Below, piece by piece: positions 24,455 through 32,605 of a DNA stretch of 64,000 nucleotides (its first letter is position 1; each line of letters begins with the position of its first letter). Made by a program: the position numbers and the translations under genes. Below the pieces are notes generated by a model. It was not told where the DNA came from. It ran no database searches and saw only the letters and a list, made by a program, of their open reading frames with translations. Source of the stretch: Planomicrobium sp. CPCC 101110 (GTDB taxonomy: Bacteria; Bacillota; Bacilli; Bacillales_A; Planococcaceae); contig NZ_VOHD01000003.1 in the NCBI RefSeq assembly GCF_007859395.1, forward strand, positions 603,028-667,027, given 5' to 3'.

Positions 24455-25540
24455 ATGAGAATAATTACGGCCAGTATTGGCACTTTAATCATTTATACGA
24501 GTCTTGCGGCCTTCATCGGCTGGAATGTGTACTTATGGCTGCATAGTTTGTTTCCTGGATTGAATCCTTGGATCTTTGCGATGCTATGGCTCTTATGGGC
24601 TTTCAGTTATTTAGTGGGAAGGCTTGGGCATCAATGGCTCCTGTTTTCAGTTATAGGAGCTTACTGGTTCGCCTTTTTTGAATACGGGGTTCTTCTCCTT
24701 CCGTTGGCTGATATCGCCAGTTTGTTTGTGCCCTCAGAACAGCCGGCTTTGATTGTCGGTTCGGTGATGGCAGGCGTGTTTCTGTTGATTTTCATGGCAG
24801 GATCTTTTTTGGCTTACAATCCGGTTGTAAGGGAACTGGAAATTACGGTGGATGCTCCTGAAGCGGAGCCGCTGCATATTGTCCTGGCCTCGGATTTTCA
24901 CCTGGGCGTTCTGTCCGGCAAAAATCATCTGCAGCGCTTTGTCAAAAAAAGCAATAGCTTAAACCCGGATATTGTTCTTCTGGCAGGCGATTTGGTCGAT
25001 GATGATCCAATTTGGTACGGCCGTTATGGAATGGCGGATGTTATGGCCCAGCTAAAAGCGAACATTGGAGTTTACGGCATTCTCGGCAACCATGATTATT
25101 ACGGAAAAAAAATACCGTTGCTTGTGCAGCTGATGGAAAAGTCAGGCGTCCATATATTGCGGGATGAAACCATTTTGGTTGAAAATCGTTTCTATCTTAC
25201 AGGAAGAGAAGACCGGACGTTCCGCAATCGGCCGCTTCTTGAGACATTGAAACCTAAAGATAGCCTGCCATGGATTGTCATGGACCACACACCGCCAAGA
25301 TTGGATGCCCCGACTCAATTAGGTGTAGACTTGCAGGTGTCCGGCCATACCCACAAAGGGCAAATGTGGCCCAACCGTTTTATAACGAAGAAAGTGTTTG
25401 AATTGGATTACGGCCATCGGCAAATAGGAAAATCGCATTTTCTCGTATCTTCCGGTTTCGGTTTTTGGGGGCCTCCTATACGGATCGGCAGCCGTTCAGA
25501 GCTATGGTCGATTAAAATGAAATTTAAAGAGCAAACGTAA
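24455..25540 (+). CDS. membrane-anchored metallophosphoesterase (YkuE-like)
   Basis: The protein has 361 residues. Residues 1-~140 hold four membrane helices. Residues ~155-361 are a calcineurin-like phosphoesterase with every metal motif present: ASDFHLG (D-x-H), LLAGDLVDDD (G-D-x-x-D), GILGNHDYYG (G-N-H-D/E), MDHTPPR and SGHTHKGQ (G-H-x-H). Relatives hydrolyse lipid-linked or nucleotide phosphodiesters at the membrane. GAGGAGAG precedes ATG 24455. A DedA-family lipid-flippase-type gene follows 13 bp later, so a shared role in lipid or envelope metabolism is plausible. Confidence 0.88.
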   Translation: MRIITASIGTLIIYTSLAAFIGWNVYLWLHSLFPGLNPWIFAMLWLLWAFSYLVGRLGHQWLLFSVIGAYWFAFFEYGVLLLPLADIASLFVPSEQPALIVGSVMAGVFLLIFMAGSFLAYNPVVRELEITVDAPEAEPLHIVLASDFHLGVLSGKNHLQRFVKKSNSLNPDIVLLAGDLVDDDPIWYGRYGMADVMAQLKANIGVYGILGNHDYYGKKIPLLVQLMEKSGVHILRDETILVENRFYLTGREDRTFRNRPLLETLKPKDSLPWIVMDHTPPRLDAPTQLGVDLQVSGHTHKGQMWPNRFITKKVFELDYGHRQIGKSHFLVSSGFGFWGPPIRIGSRSELWSIKMKFKEQT

Positions 25541-25553
25541 AGGGAGCGGACAA

Positions 25554-26168
25554 ATGGAACAATGGATTACATCAATTATGTCGGATTATGGTTATATAGG
25601 AATTTTCTTGCTTATTATGCTCGAGAATATATTCCCGCCGATTCCGTCAGAAGTTATTTTGACAGTGGGCGGTTTTATGACCACCACAACGACAATGACG
25701 ATTCCAGGAGTTATCGCTGCATCAACAGCAGGTTCTGTGATCGGGGCCGTCGTGCTGTATGGAGTCGGATTATTGCTGGATGTGGAACGGCTGGAAAAGA
25801 TTATTGATAAATATGGCAATGTGCTGAAAGTGAAACATTCGGACCTGCACCGTGCAGATGCTTGGTTTGACCGATTCGGCATATGGACCGTCTTTTTTGG
25901 ACGGCTGATTCCGCTGGTACGAAGCTTAATCTCCATTCCTGCCGGGATGTCAAATATGCGGTTTTGGCAATTCCTGCTCTTCACCACACTTGGGACGGTT
26001 ATCTGGAATACCGTATTGGTTTTTATTGGGGAAGCGGTTGGCGACAATCGGGAAGCGATTCTGGAGCAATTGGAAATTTACTCGAATATAGTTTATGCAT
26101 TGATAGTCTTGGCAGCACTTGCAGCAGTCTGGTATTATTTCAAGAAAATCAGAACGCGGACAAATTGA
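25554..26168 (+). CDS. DedA family membrane protein
   Basis: The protein has 204 residues. Signature segments are YGYIGIFLLIMLENIFPPIPSEVIL and the amphipathic FDRFGIWTVFFGRLIPLVRSLISIPAGMSNM with conserved F-x-x-R-x-x-P-x-x-R and G-M. DedA proteins include undecaprenyl-phosphate and phosphatidylethanolamine flippases. It appears co-transcribed with the phosphoesterase gene. A strong terminator follows immediately. Confidence 0.9.
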   Translation: MEQWITSIMSDYGYIGIFLLIMLENIFPPIPSEVILTVGGFMTTTTTMTIPGVIAASTAGSVIGAVVLYGVGLLLDVERLEKIIDKYGNVLKVKHSDLHRADAWFDRFGIWTVFFGRLIPLVRSLISIPAGMSNMRFWQFLLFTTLGTVIWNTVLVFIGEAVGDNREAILEQLEIYSNIVYALIVLAALAAVWYYFKKIRTRTN

Positions 26169-26175
26169 AAACAGT

Positions 26176-26206
26176 AAAACTGCAGGCGTTTGCCTGCAGT
26201 TTTTTT
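26176..26206 (+). terminator. terminator after dedA-family gene
   Basis: AAAACTGCAGGC, a 4-nt loop, GCCTGCAGTTTT and further Ts make a strong intrinsic terminator. Confidence 0.88.
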
Positions 26207-26247
26207 AATTGATATAATTGTTAGACTATGAAGTTTGGAGGGACAGA

Positions 26248-27198
26248 ATGAAGCCAATCATATACATAACACAAAAATTACCGGAACAGGCAGTTGCGAA
26301 GCTGCGGGATTCATATGAAGTACGCATGTGGCATGATGACCAAACGGCCGCACCGCGCGAAGAATTATTGGAGCAGGTCAAAGAAGCGCACGCGCTTTGG
26401 ACCATGCTTTCCGATACCATCGACCGGCCGGTGTTTGAAGCGGCGCCCAACTTGAAAATCATCTCCAATCTCGCTGTAGGCTATAACAATATCGATTTGG
26501 ACGCCGCCCATGAATACGGGGTGATGGTCACAAACACACCGGAAGTATTGACGGAAACGACCGCCGACTTGACGTTCGCGCTATTGCTTGCGACGGCCCG
26601 CCGCATTGTAGAGGCCGACCAAACAGTCCGTTCAGGCGAATGGAAATCTTGGACGCCGATGGGGATGACTGGCCAAAATGTCGGTGGCGCAACGCTTGGA
26701 ATCATCGGCATGGGCCGTATAGGCGAAGCGGTGGCGAGGCGCGGCCAGGGATTTGGGATGAATGTGCTATACCATAACCGGACACGAAAGAGCTTGGAAG
26801 ATGTCAAATATGCAGCGTTAGACGAACTTCTTCAAACTGCTGATTTTGTTGTTCTTTTAACGCCGCTTACGAAGGAAACAAAAGGAATGATTGGCGAGAG
26901 GGAATTGTCGCTGATGAAAGAAACGGCTTGCCTGATCAATGTGGCGCGCGGAGGCGTAGTGGAAGAAGCGGCTTTATATGAAGCGTTAAAAGCCAAAAAA
27001 ATCTGGGGAGCGGGACTGGATGTTTTTGAACAGGAGCCAGTGCCGACAGACCATCCGCTGCTGACTTTGCCGAATGTGACGGTCCTGCCGCATATCGGCA
27101 GCGCTACCGTCCAAACGCGTTTGGCAATGATGGAAATGAACGCTGAAGCCATCGCCGCTTGCTTGGAAGGCCGATCGGTCCAGAACCGTGTGTGCTAA
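26248..27198 (+). CDS. D-2-hydroxyacid dehydrogenase (glyoxylate/hydroxypyruvate reductase type)
   Basis: The protein has 316 residues. The NAD(P)-binding motif is LGIIGMGRIGEAVA, followed by YHNRTRK. An Arg/Lys-type residue after the second beta strand suggests NADPH preference. The catalytic triad segments are present: NVARGGVVEEAAL (Arg), GLDVFEQEPV (Glu) and LPHIGSAT (His). It reduces glyoxylate, hydroxypyruvate or 2-ketogluconate to the D-hydroxyacid. Start 26248 follows GGAGGG; the frame open from 26218 has no site. It stands alone with its own terminator. Confidence 0.88.
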   Translation: MKPIIYITQKLPEQAVAKLRDSYEVRMWHDDQTAAPREELLEQVKEAHALWTMLSDTIDRPVFEAAPNLKIISNLAVGYNNIDLDAAHEYGVMVTNTPEVLTETTADLTFALLLATARRIVEADQTVRSGEWKSWTPMGMTGQNVGGATLGIIGMGRIGEAVARRGQGFGMNVLYHNRTRKSLEDVKYAALDELLQTADFVVLLTPLTKETKGMIGERELSLMKETACLINVARGGVVEEAALYEALKAKKIWGAGLDVFEQEPVPTDHPLLTLPNVTVLPHIGSATVQTRLAMMEMNAEAIAACLEGRSVQNRVC

Positions 27199-27275
27199 AA
27201 GCAGCTCTTAAGCCAGATGAAAAGTTGAATTCTCATAGGGTTTTATCAACAGAGCGAACTGTATAAAACGATGGA

Positions 27276-27303
27276 AGGCAGGCCGCTTTGAGGCCTGCTT
27301 TTT
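27276..27303 (+). terminator. terminator of the dehydrogenase gene
   Basis: GCAGGCC and GGCCTGC form the stem around a 7-nt loop; flanking A and T runs complete an intrinsic terminator. Confidence 0.8.
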
Positions 27304-27477
27304 CATTGGAGGAAACTTATTTTATATAGAGCGGATATAAACACCGCTTGAAAGGCACTGAAAGTTGATAAACGGTTCTGCAAGGATTTTGATAGCGTAA
27401 GTTAAGCATCCTTAAACTTCATTCTTAAGGTACATAGCTATTTTGTACTAACAAATAAATGGTAAGAAAATTAAAAA

Positions 27478-27520
27478 ATTACACAATTTTAACAAACTCA
27501 TCTGGTGATTCCTGTATAAT
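27478..27520 (+). promoter_or_regulatory. possible activator-dependent (PhoP-like) promoter of nuclease gene
   Basis: TATAAT (27515-27520) lacks a recognisable -35. ATTACA (27478) and TTAACA (27489), 11 bp apart, lie where PhoP direct repeats sit at activated promoters. Only two repeats are clear, so this is tentative. Confidence 0.35.
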
Positions 27521-27553
27521 AATTTTGTATCACCAAATTATTCCAAGGAGTGA

Positions 27554-30500
27554 ATGAGCTTGTCAAAAAAAGCAGGAAGTAAGATTTTTCTGAGCTTCAT
27601 TTTGTTTTTGTCAGCAGCACTGCCGTTTACGGCGACGGCCAATGCCGCAGAGCCGATTACGGTAGCGGAAGCGATTGCGAATAATACTGGAACAGCGACA
27701 GTAAAAGGATATATTGTCGGGACTGCCAGCAGCAAGACTAGTTATGATCAAGAGGCACCATTTACAGTAAACACGAATTTAGGCTTAGCTGATTCGCCGG
27801 ATGAAACAGATCCAGCGAAAATCTTGCCGGTGCAACTCCCTTCAGGTTCAATCCGTACAGGCTTAAATCTTATGGATAATCCAACCAATTTCAAAGCTCA
27901 AGTGACTATTACAGGCTCACTCGAAGCTTATTTTTCAACAGCCGGTTTGAAATCGCCGTCTGCTTATACAATCTTATCTGAAGGTGAAGCGCCGCCTGAA
28001 CCGACAGCGGTCGATTCATTGGCGGAAGCACGGACAATGCCTGGTGAATTGATTTCGGTCAAAGGCACAGTGACGACTGGAACCGGTTTCTGGGGAGGGA
28101 ATGCGTTCTATGTCCAGGACGAAACTGCAGGGCTTTACGTTTATACATCAAAAGCGACTGTAGCGCCAGGCGACAATGTACGCCTTGTGGGCTCTGTATC
28201 CGAGTATTCGGGTGAGCTTCAGCTGCAGCCGAATACAATAGAAGTGCTTTCTTCCAACAATGACCTCCCGGAAGTCCAAACCATCACTCCGGCTGGCGTC
28301 GATGAAGAAGCGCAAGGCGAATTGATCAAACTCGAAAATATCACGATCACAGGCCTCCAGTCAGTGAACACATATGGCACATTCGAGTTTACGGCAACTG
28401 CCGAAAACGGCGAAAAGGTCGTCATACGAAACGACAACCGCAATGGATTGGCATATGACCGCTTTATACAGCAGTACAAAGAAGGCGATCTGATCCATGT
28501 TGCAGGAATCGCCTCTAAATACAACGATACCTATCAAGTGAAGACATTGGGCATCGAAAGCTTTGACCTGGTCAACAAACCTGCAGTCTTCACTGATGTT
28601 TTCCCGGGCGTCGTTTCGCAAGGGACGGAAATAACCCTGCAATCGGGCTGGGAAAATGCAGGAATCTACTATACGCTCGACGGCTCAACGCCGACAGCGG
28701 CAAGCACTCAGTACACCGCACCAATTCCGTTGACAGAAGACACAGTGATCAAAGCCATCGCTGTCGGCGAAGAGACATCCGAAGTCTTCACATTCGAGTA
28801 CACAGTACTGAAAACCGAAGACTTGAAAATCCGCGATATTCAAGGCAAAAAGCATCATTCGGACTATGAAGATGTTTTAGTGGATGAAATTACAGGCGTC
28901 ATCACACATTTTTATAATGGCTCTAACTTTGTCATTCAAGATCCAAACGGAGACAGCGACTGGAAAACTTCCGAAGCCATCATCGTCAACCAGTCAAATG
29001 CCAGCAATTCACTTCAAGTGGGTGATACGGTAACCGTTGCCGGTACAGTGGAGGAATGGTTCTATAAAGGCTATTCCGATATGAGGGACAACGATCTTCC
29101 TCTTACACGCATCCGGTCAACGGAAGTTGTAAAAGGTGGAACAGCGGAACTTCCGGAAGCGTTGATTATCGGTGAAGATGTTTTCCCGCCGACCAAGAAC
29201 ATCGACAATGACGGGTTGACCCAATTCAATCCGGAAGAAGACGGCATTGATTTCTGGGAATCCCTTGAATTGATGCGTGTCGGTGTGGCTAATGCACAAA
29301 TCGTCGGACCGCAAGACTACGGCGAAGTATTCGTCGTATCTAAGAATGCAACAAACAATGATTTCCATAAGCAGGGAGGAGTCTTGATTTCTGAAGACGA
29401 CTACAACCCTGAACGCATTACCGTCACAACTGGGGAAAATGTAGTGGCAAAAGCCGGCGACATATTCGCCGAGACGCCAATCGGTGTCCTTGGCTACGGC
29501 TACGGCAACTATCAGATTTGGACAGAAGAAAGTGAACTTCCAGAAATCGTTGACGGCGGGACAGTTCCAGAACAAACATGGATCGAAAATGCAGAAGATA
29601 AATTGACGGTCGCTTCCTATAATGTCGAGAACTTCTCTGCAGATCCAAGCCATACAACAGACGCAAAAGCAGAGCGCATCGCCGAGTCATTTGTCAATGA
29701 CTTGAATGCGCCGGACATCATCACGCTTGTCGAAGTGCAGGACGGCGACGGCCCGGCAACTTCAGGAAATACGGATGCAGCAGCAAGCTATGATCGTTTG
29801 ATTGCTGCAATCGAAGCGGCAGGCGGCCCGGCATACAAATGGACCGACATTGCACCTGAATACAACCGGGACGGCGGACAGCCGGGCGGGAACATCCGCG
29901 TCGGCTTCTTGTATAACCCTGAACGCGTCACACTTTCTGAAGGAACAAAGGGAACGGCGACCCAGGATACGGTATGGGTGGATGGCGAGTTGTCGCTTAA
30001 CCCTGGACGCGTCCAGCCGATCCCGATGCCGAACACCCGAAAACCAATAGCGGCGCAATTTGATTTCCAAGGCGAACAAGTCGTCGTCATTGGCGCCCAC
30101 TTGAATTCCAAAGGCGGAGACCAGCCGCTATTCGGACAGAATCAGCCGCCAGTCCTTGGCTCTGAAGAAGAACGCATCGAACTGGCTGAAGCCATCAGCG
30201 GCTTTATCCAAGAAGGGCTTGCGCAAGATCCTGACTTGAACGTGATTGTAGCCGGAGACTTGAATGACTTTGAATTCACACCGGCTCTCGAAGCGTTGGA
30301 AGGCGGCATCCTGACGAACAAAGTTGAAGATGTGCCGGTGGAAGACCGTTTTTCTTATTACTACCAAGGCAATTCACAAGTTCTTGACCACCTGTTTGTA
30401 ACAAACAACTTGGCAGACAGAACAGAGCTTGATATGGTCCACATCAATGCGATGTTCATGGAACAACATGGCCGCGCATCAGACCACGATCCGTTGCTTG

Positions 30501-31054
30501 CCCAAATCACGTTCGCTGATCCGGCCGTTCCCGGCGAGCAGGAAGCGGATCCTGATATGGCAGGTGAAACAGCTGTCATCACAGCTGGCGAATTTGATGA
30601 GGAAGGCACACTCGACATTGAATTCTCTGAAGGAACAGTGGAAGAATTGATCCAAAGCGGCAAAGATCTTTTGATCGACCTGCCGACAGCAGATTTGACA
30701 CTTTCCAATGAGAATCTGCAGCAGCTCGCTGAAGCGGCAGGTGCAGGCTTCACCTTGGCTCTTGCAGTGGACGATGCGGCGGCAGTAGACGGCCGTCCGG
30801 CATTGACAAACCAGATCGGCATTGCCATAACGGACGCTGAAGGCGAAGAGATTTCGGTCAAGTTCACTTCAAGTGTGGAATTGGCATTTGACACAACTGA
30901 CGTCAAAATCCAATTCGGTGCGCGCGAAGATGCTAAAGGCAAATGGAAAATCATCCAAGGCGAACTGAACGGGGATGTGTTCACACTCAGCATCAATGAG
31001 TTTGGAAACTATACAGTCGTAACAAACAAAGGCCAAGCGAAAAAGAAGAACTAG
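27554..31054 (+). CDS. large secreted nuclease (YhcR-like, endonuclease/exonuclease/phosphatase domain)
   Basis: The protein has 1166 residues. The signal peptide ends near ATANA-A (~residue 32). A DUF6359-like N-terminal domain (ITVAEAIANNTGTATVKGYIVG) is followed by OB-fold modules (VKGTVTTG.., VTVAGTVEEWFYKG) and a chitobiase-like segment (AGIYYTLDGSTPT). The EEP catalytic domain (~680-995) has VASYNVENF, LVEVQDGD, IRVGFLYN, GAHLNSKGGD, AGDLNDFEF, DHLFVTNN and ASDHDPL, with all metal and catalytic residues present. An acidic C-terminal domain follows. No LPxTG or membrane anchor is seen, so it should be released. ATG 27554 is 3 nt from AAGGAG; TTG 27560 with a 9-nt gap is the rival start. 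It probably degrades extracellular nucleic acid for phosphate or nucleosides. Confidence 0.88.
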   Translation: MSLSKKAGSKIFLSFILFLSAALPFTATANAAEPITVAEAIANNTGTATVKGYIVGTASSKTSYDQEAPFTVNTNLGLADSPDETDPAKILPVQLPSGSIRTGLNLMDNPTNFKAQVTITGSLEAYFSTAGLKSPSAYTILSEGEAPPEPTAVDSLAEARTMPGELISVKGTVTTGTGFWGGNAFYVQDETAGLYVYTSKATVAPGDNVRLVGSVSEYSGELQLQPNTIEVLSSNNDLPEVQTITPAGVDEEAQGELIKLENITITGLQSVNTYGTFEFTATAENGEKVVIRNDNRNGLAYDRFIQQYKEGDLIHVAGIASKYNDTYQVKTLGIESFDLVNKPAVFTDVFPGVVSQGTEITLQSGWENAGIYYTLDGSTPTAASTQYTAPIPLTEDTVIKAIAVGEETSEVFTFEYTVLKTEDLKIRDIQGKKHHSDYEDVLVDEITGVITHFYNGSNFVIQDPNGDSDWKTSEAIIVNQSNASNSLQVGDTVTVAGTVEEWFYKGYSDMRDNDLPLTRIRSTEVVKGGTAELPEALIIGEDVFPPTKNIDNDGLTQFNPEEDGIDFWESLELMRVGVANAQIVGPQDYGEVFVVSKNATNNDFHKQGGVLISEDDYNPERITVTTGENVVAKAGDIFAETPIGVLGYGYGNYQIWTEESELPEIVDGGTVPEQTWIENAEDKLTVASYNVENFSADPSHTTDAKAERIAESFVNDLNAPDIITLVEVQDGDGPATSGNTDAAASYDRLIAAIEAAGGPAYKWTDIAPEYNRDGGQPGGNIRVGFLYNPERVTLSEGTKGTATQDTVWVDGELSLNPGRVQPIPMPNTRKPIAAQFDFQGEQVVVIGAHLNSKGGDQPLFGQNQPPVLGSEEERIELAEAISGFIQEGLAQDPDLNVIVAGDLNDFEFTPALEALEGGILTNKVEDVPVEDRFSYYYQGNSQVLDHLFVTNNLADRTELDMVHINAMFMEQHGRASDHDPLLAQITFADPAVPGEQEADPDMAGETAVITAGEFDEEGTLDIEFSEGTVEELIQSGKDLLIDLPTADLTLSNENLQQLAEAAGAGFTLALAVDDAAAVDGRPALTNQIGIAITDAEGEEISVKFTSSVELAFDTTDVKIQFGAREDAKGKWKIIQGELNGDVFTLSINEFGNYTVVTNKGQAKKKN

Positions 31055-31064
31055 GCCTTATTTT

Positions 31065-31096
31065 AAAAAAGCATCCGCTTGTGCGGATGCTTTTTT
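31065..31096 (+). terminator. terminator of nuclease gene
   Basis: AAAAAAGCATCCGC, a 4-nt loop and GCGGATGCTTTTTT give a strong, perfectly paired intrinsic terminator. Confidence 0.9.
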
Positions 31097-31157
31097 CCAG
31101 CTTGTTGAGAAAGTTAACATTGTATGAGCGTCTTCCTTAACCGATAGGTCGCCAACC

Positions 31158-31262
31158 AGCTGCGCTTGCCGCGGGCGAGCGCCAAGCCTCCTCAGCCGCT
31201 TCGCGCCTTGCGGGGTCTCGGCTGTCTCGCTATCCCGCAGGCGTCTCCGCTGCTTGGCTTTC
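31158..31262 (+). repeat. GC-rich intergenic repeat, copy A
   Basis: This stretch of about 105 bp is far more GC-rich than its AT-rich surroundings. It carries GCTTGCCGCGGGCGAGCG, AAGCCTCCTC, CGCTTCGCGCC, GCGGGGTCTCGGC and CCCGCAGGCGTCTCCGC. The wording resembles a dispersed Bacillales intergenic repeat. Copy B, in inverse orientation, lies 80 bp away. No credible ORF. Confidence 0.6.
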
Positions 31263-31341
31263 TATCTGGAGAGCAGGACACACTAACAGCGAATTTGCTC
31301 AAACAATCATGATCGTAGAGAATCTCTAAAGAGAATGAAAA

Positions 31342-31428
31342 GAAGTGCGATGCAGGAGCACAAGGTTTTCGAAGCGAGCGAGGAGGCTTATGCCGCACTC
31401 CGTGGAAAGCATCCGCCTGGAGCGCAAT
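31342..31428 (-). repeat. GC-rich intergenic repeat, copy B (inverted)
   Basis: Read on the minus strand it gives GCTTTCCACGGAGTGCGGC, AAGCCTCCTCGCTCGCTTCG, which aligns with copy A (GCTTGCCGCGGGCGAGCGCC, AAGCCTCCTCAGCCGCTTCG). The two therefore belong to one family placed as inverted copies between the nuclease gene and trhO. The remaining bases of the 500-bp gap hold the trhO promoter region and nothing else I can name. Confidence 0.55.
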
Positions 31429-31554
31429 GTGAAAAGAGTAACAAGAGTTTTTTCGGCGGGAAGTTGAAAAACCCCTCGTTTTGTTGTAGAATTGATAAGG
31501 TTTTGAAGCCTTAAGAGGCAAGGAAACAAAATGAAAAAATAGGAGGTATGATTC

Positions 31555-32517
31555 ATGCAAAATCATACACACAACGTTTTACTTTATTATTTATACACAC
31601 CGATCGAAGATCCGGAAACTTTCGCGGCTGAACACCTGGCAGCGTGCAAAGAGCTGGGATTAAAAGGGCGTATTCTTGTGTCCCACGAGGGCATTAACGG
31701 AACTTGCTCCGGTACAATCGAACAAACTGAAGCCTACATGGAAATGGTGAAAAGCGACCCGCGCTTTTCGGATATCGTCTTCAAAATAGATGCGGCTGAA
31801 GGCCATGCGTTCAAAAAGATGCATGTCCGCCCGAAAAAAGAAATCGTCCACCTTGGATTGGAAGACGATGTGGATCCGAACGAATTGACAGGCACATATT
31901 TAGAGCCTGCGGAATTTTATAAACGCATGCAGGATCAAGATACGATTGTTCTTGATGCGCGCAATGACTATGAATATGACCTTGGCCATTTCCGCGGAGC
32001 TGTCCGTCCGGATGTTGAAAACTTTCGCGACCTTCCGGAATGGGTGCGTGAAAACAAGGAAATGTTTGAAGGCAAGCAAATACTGACATATTGCACAGGC
32101 GGAATCCGCTGTGAAAAATTCTCAGGCTGGCTGAAAAAAGAAGGATTTGAAGATGTAGCCCAATTGCACGGGGGCATCGTCACTTACGGAAAAGACCCGG
32201 AAGTACAAGGGAAATTATGGGACGGCCAATTGTATGTTTTTGATGAGCGTATCGCGGTTCCGGTTAACCAGGTGGAACACGTAGTGGTCGGAAAAGACCA
32301 TTTCACCGGGGAACCATGTGAGCGCTATGTGAACTGTGCAAATCCTGATTGCAACAAGAAAATTTTGGCGTCTGAAGAAAACGAACATAAATACATGCGT
32401 TCATGCTCTGATGAATGCCGTGAACACCCGCGCAACCGCTATGCGTTCGAACACGGATTGACAGGCGTGGAAGTGCAGGCGCGATTGGATGCACTTAAAG
32501 AAACAACTGAAGTTTAA
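31555..32517 (+). CDS. trhO: tRNA uridine(34) hydroxylase (rhodanese-related)
   Basis: The protein has 320 residues. The N-terminal acylphosphatase-like domain has [17 protein letters not shown]. The central rhodanese domain has [18 protein letters not shown] and the active-site cysteine in [18 protein letters not shown]-terminal cysteine-rich segment ([10 protein letters not shown]...CSDEC) could bind zinc. TrhO makes 5-hydroxyuridine at tRNA wobble position 34 using O2. AGGAGGT lies 6 nt before the ATG. It is monocistronic, followed by a strong terminator. Confidence 0.94.
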   Translation: MQNHTHNVLLYYLYTPIEDPETFAAEHLAACKELGLKGRILVSHEGINGTCSGTIEQTEAYMEMVKSDPRFSDIVFKIDAAEGHAFKKMHVRPKKEIVHLGLEDDVDPNELTGTYLEPAEFYKRMQDQDTIVLDARNDYEYDLGHFRGAVRPDVENFRDLPEWVRENKEMFEGKQILTYCTGGIRCEKFSGWLKKEGFEDVAQLHGGIVTYGKDPEVQGKLWDGQLYVFDERIAVPVNQVEHVVVGKDHFTGEPCERYVNCANPDCNKKILASEENEHKYMRSCSDECREHPRNRYAFEHGLTGVEVQARLDALKETTEV

Positions 32518-32523
32518 ACAAAC

Positions 32524-32551
32524 AAAAACCGTCCCTCAAGGACGGTTTTTT
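32524..32551. terminator. bidirectional terminator between trhO and tctA
   Basis: AAAAACCGTCC, loop CTCAA, GGACGGTTTTTT. It separates convergent genes. Confidence 0.88.
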
Positions 32552-32605
32552 GTTTGCCGTAACATTCAAATGATATGCCGGAAAAAAGTTTTCAATACCG
32601 GTGCA

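Larger units (their letters stand above)
27199..27553 (+). other. 355-bp intergenic region ahead of the secreted nuclease
   Basis: It holds the terminator of the dehydrogenase gene (27276-27303), a CCTTAA/TTAAGG inverted repeat (27410-27430), ATTACA and TTAACA spaced 11 bp apart (27478 and 27489) like a PhoP box, a TATAAT -10 (27515-27520) without a good -35, and TGGTGAT/ATCACCA arms (27503-27509 and 27529-27535) around that -10. I see no gene in it. Confidence 0.6.

Noticed and set aside
30361..30996. 211-codon minus-strand frame inside the nuclease gene
   Set aside because: Serine-rich antisense shadow of the acidic C-terminal coding region.
31192..31572. 126-codon minus-strand frame across the intergenic repeats
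   Set aside because: It spans repeat copies A and B and the trhO ribosome site; the product is low-complexity Arg/Ser/Pro with no family likeness.
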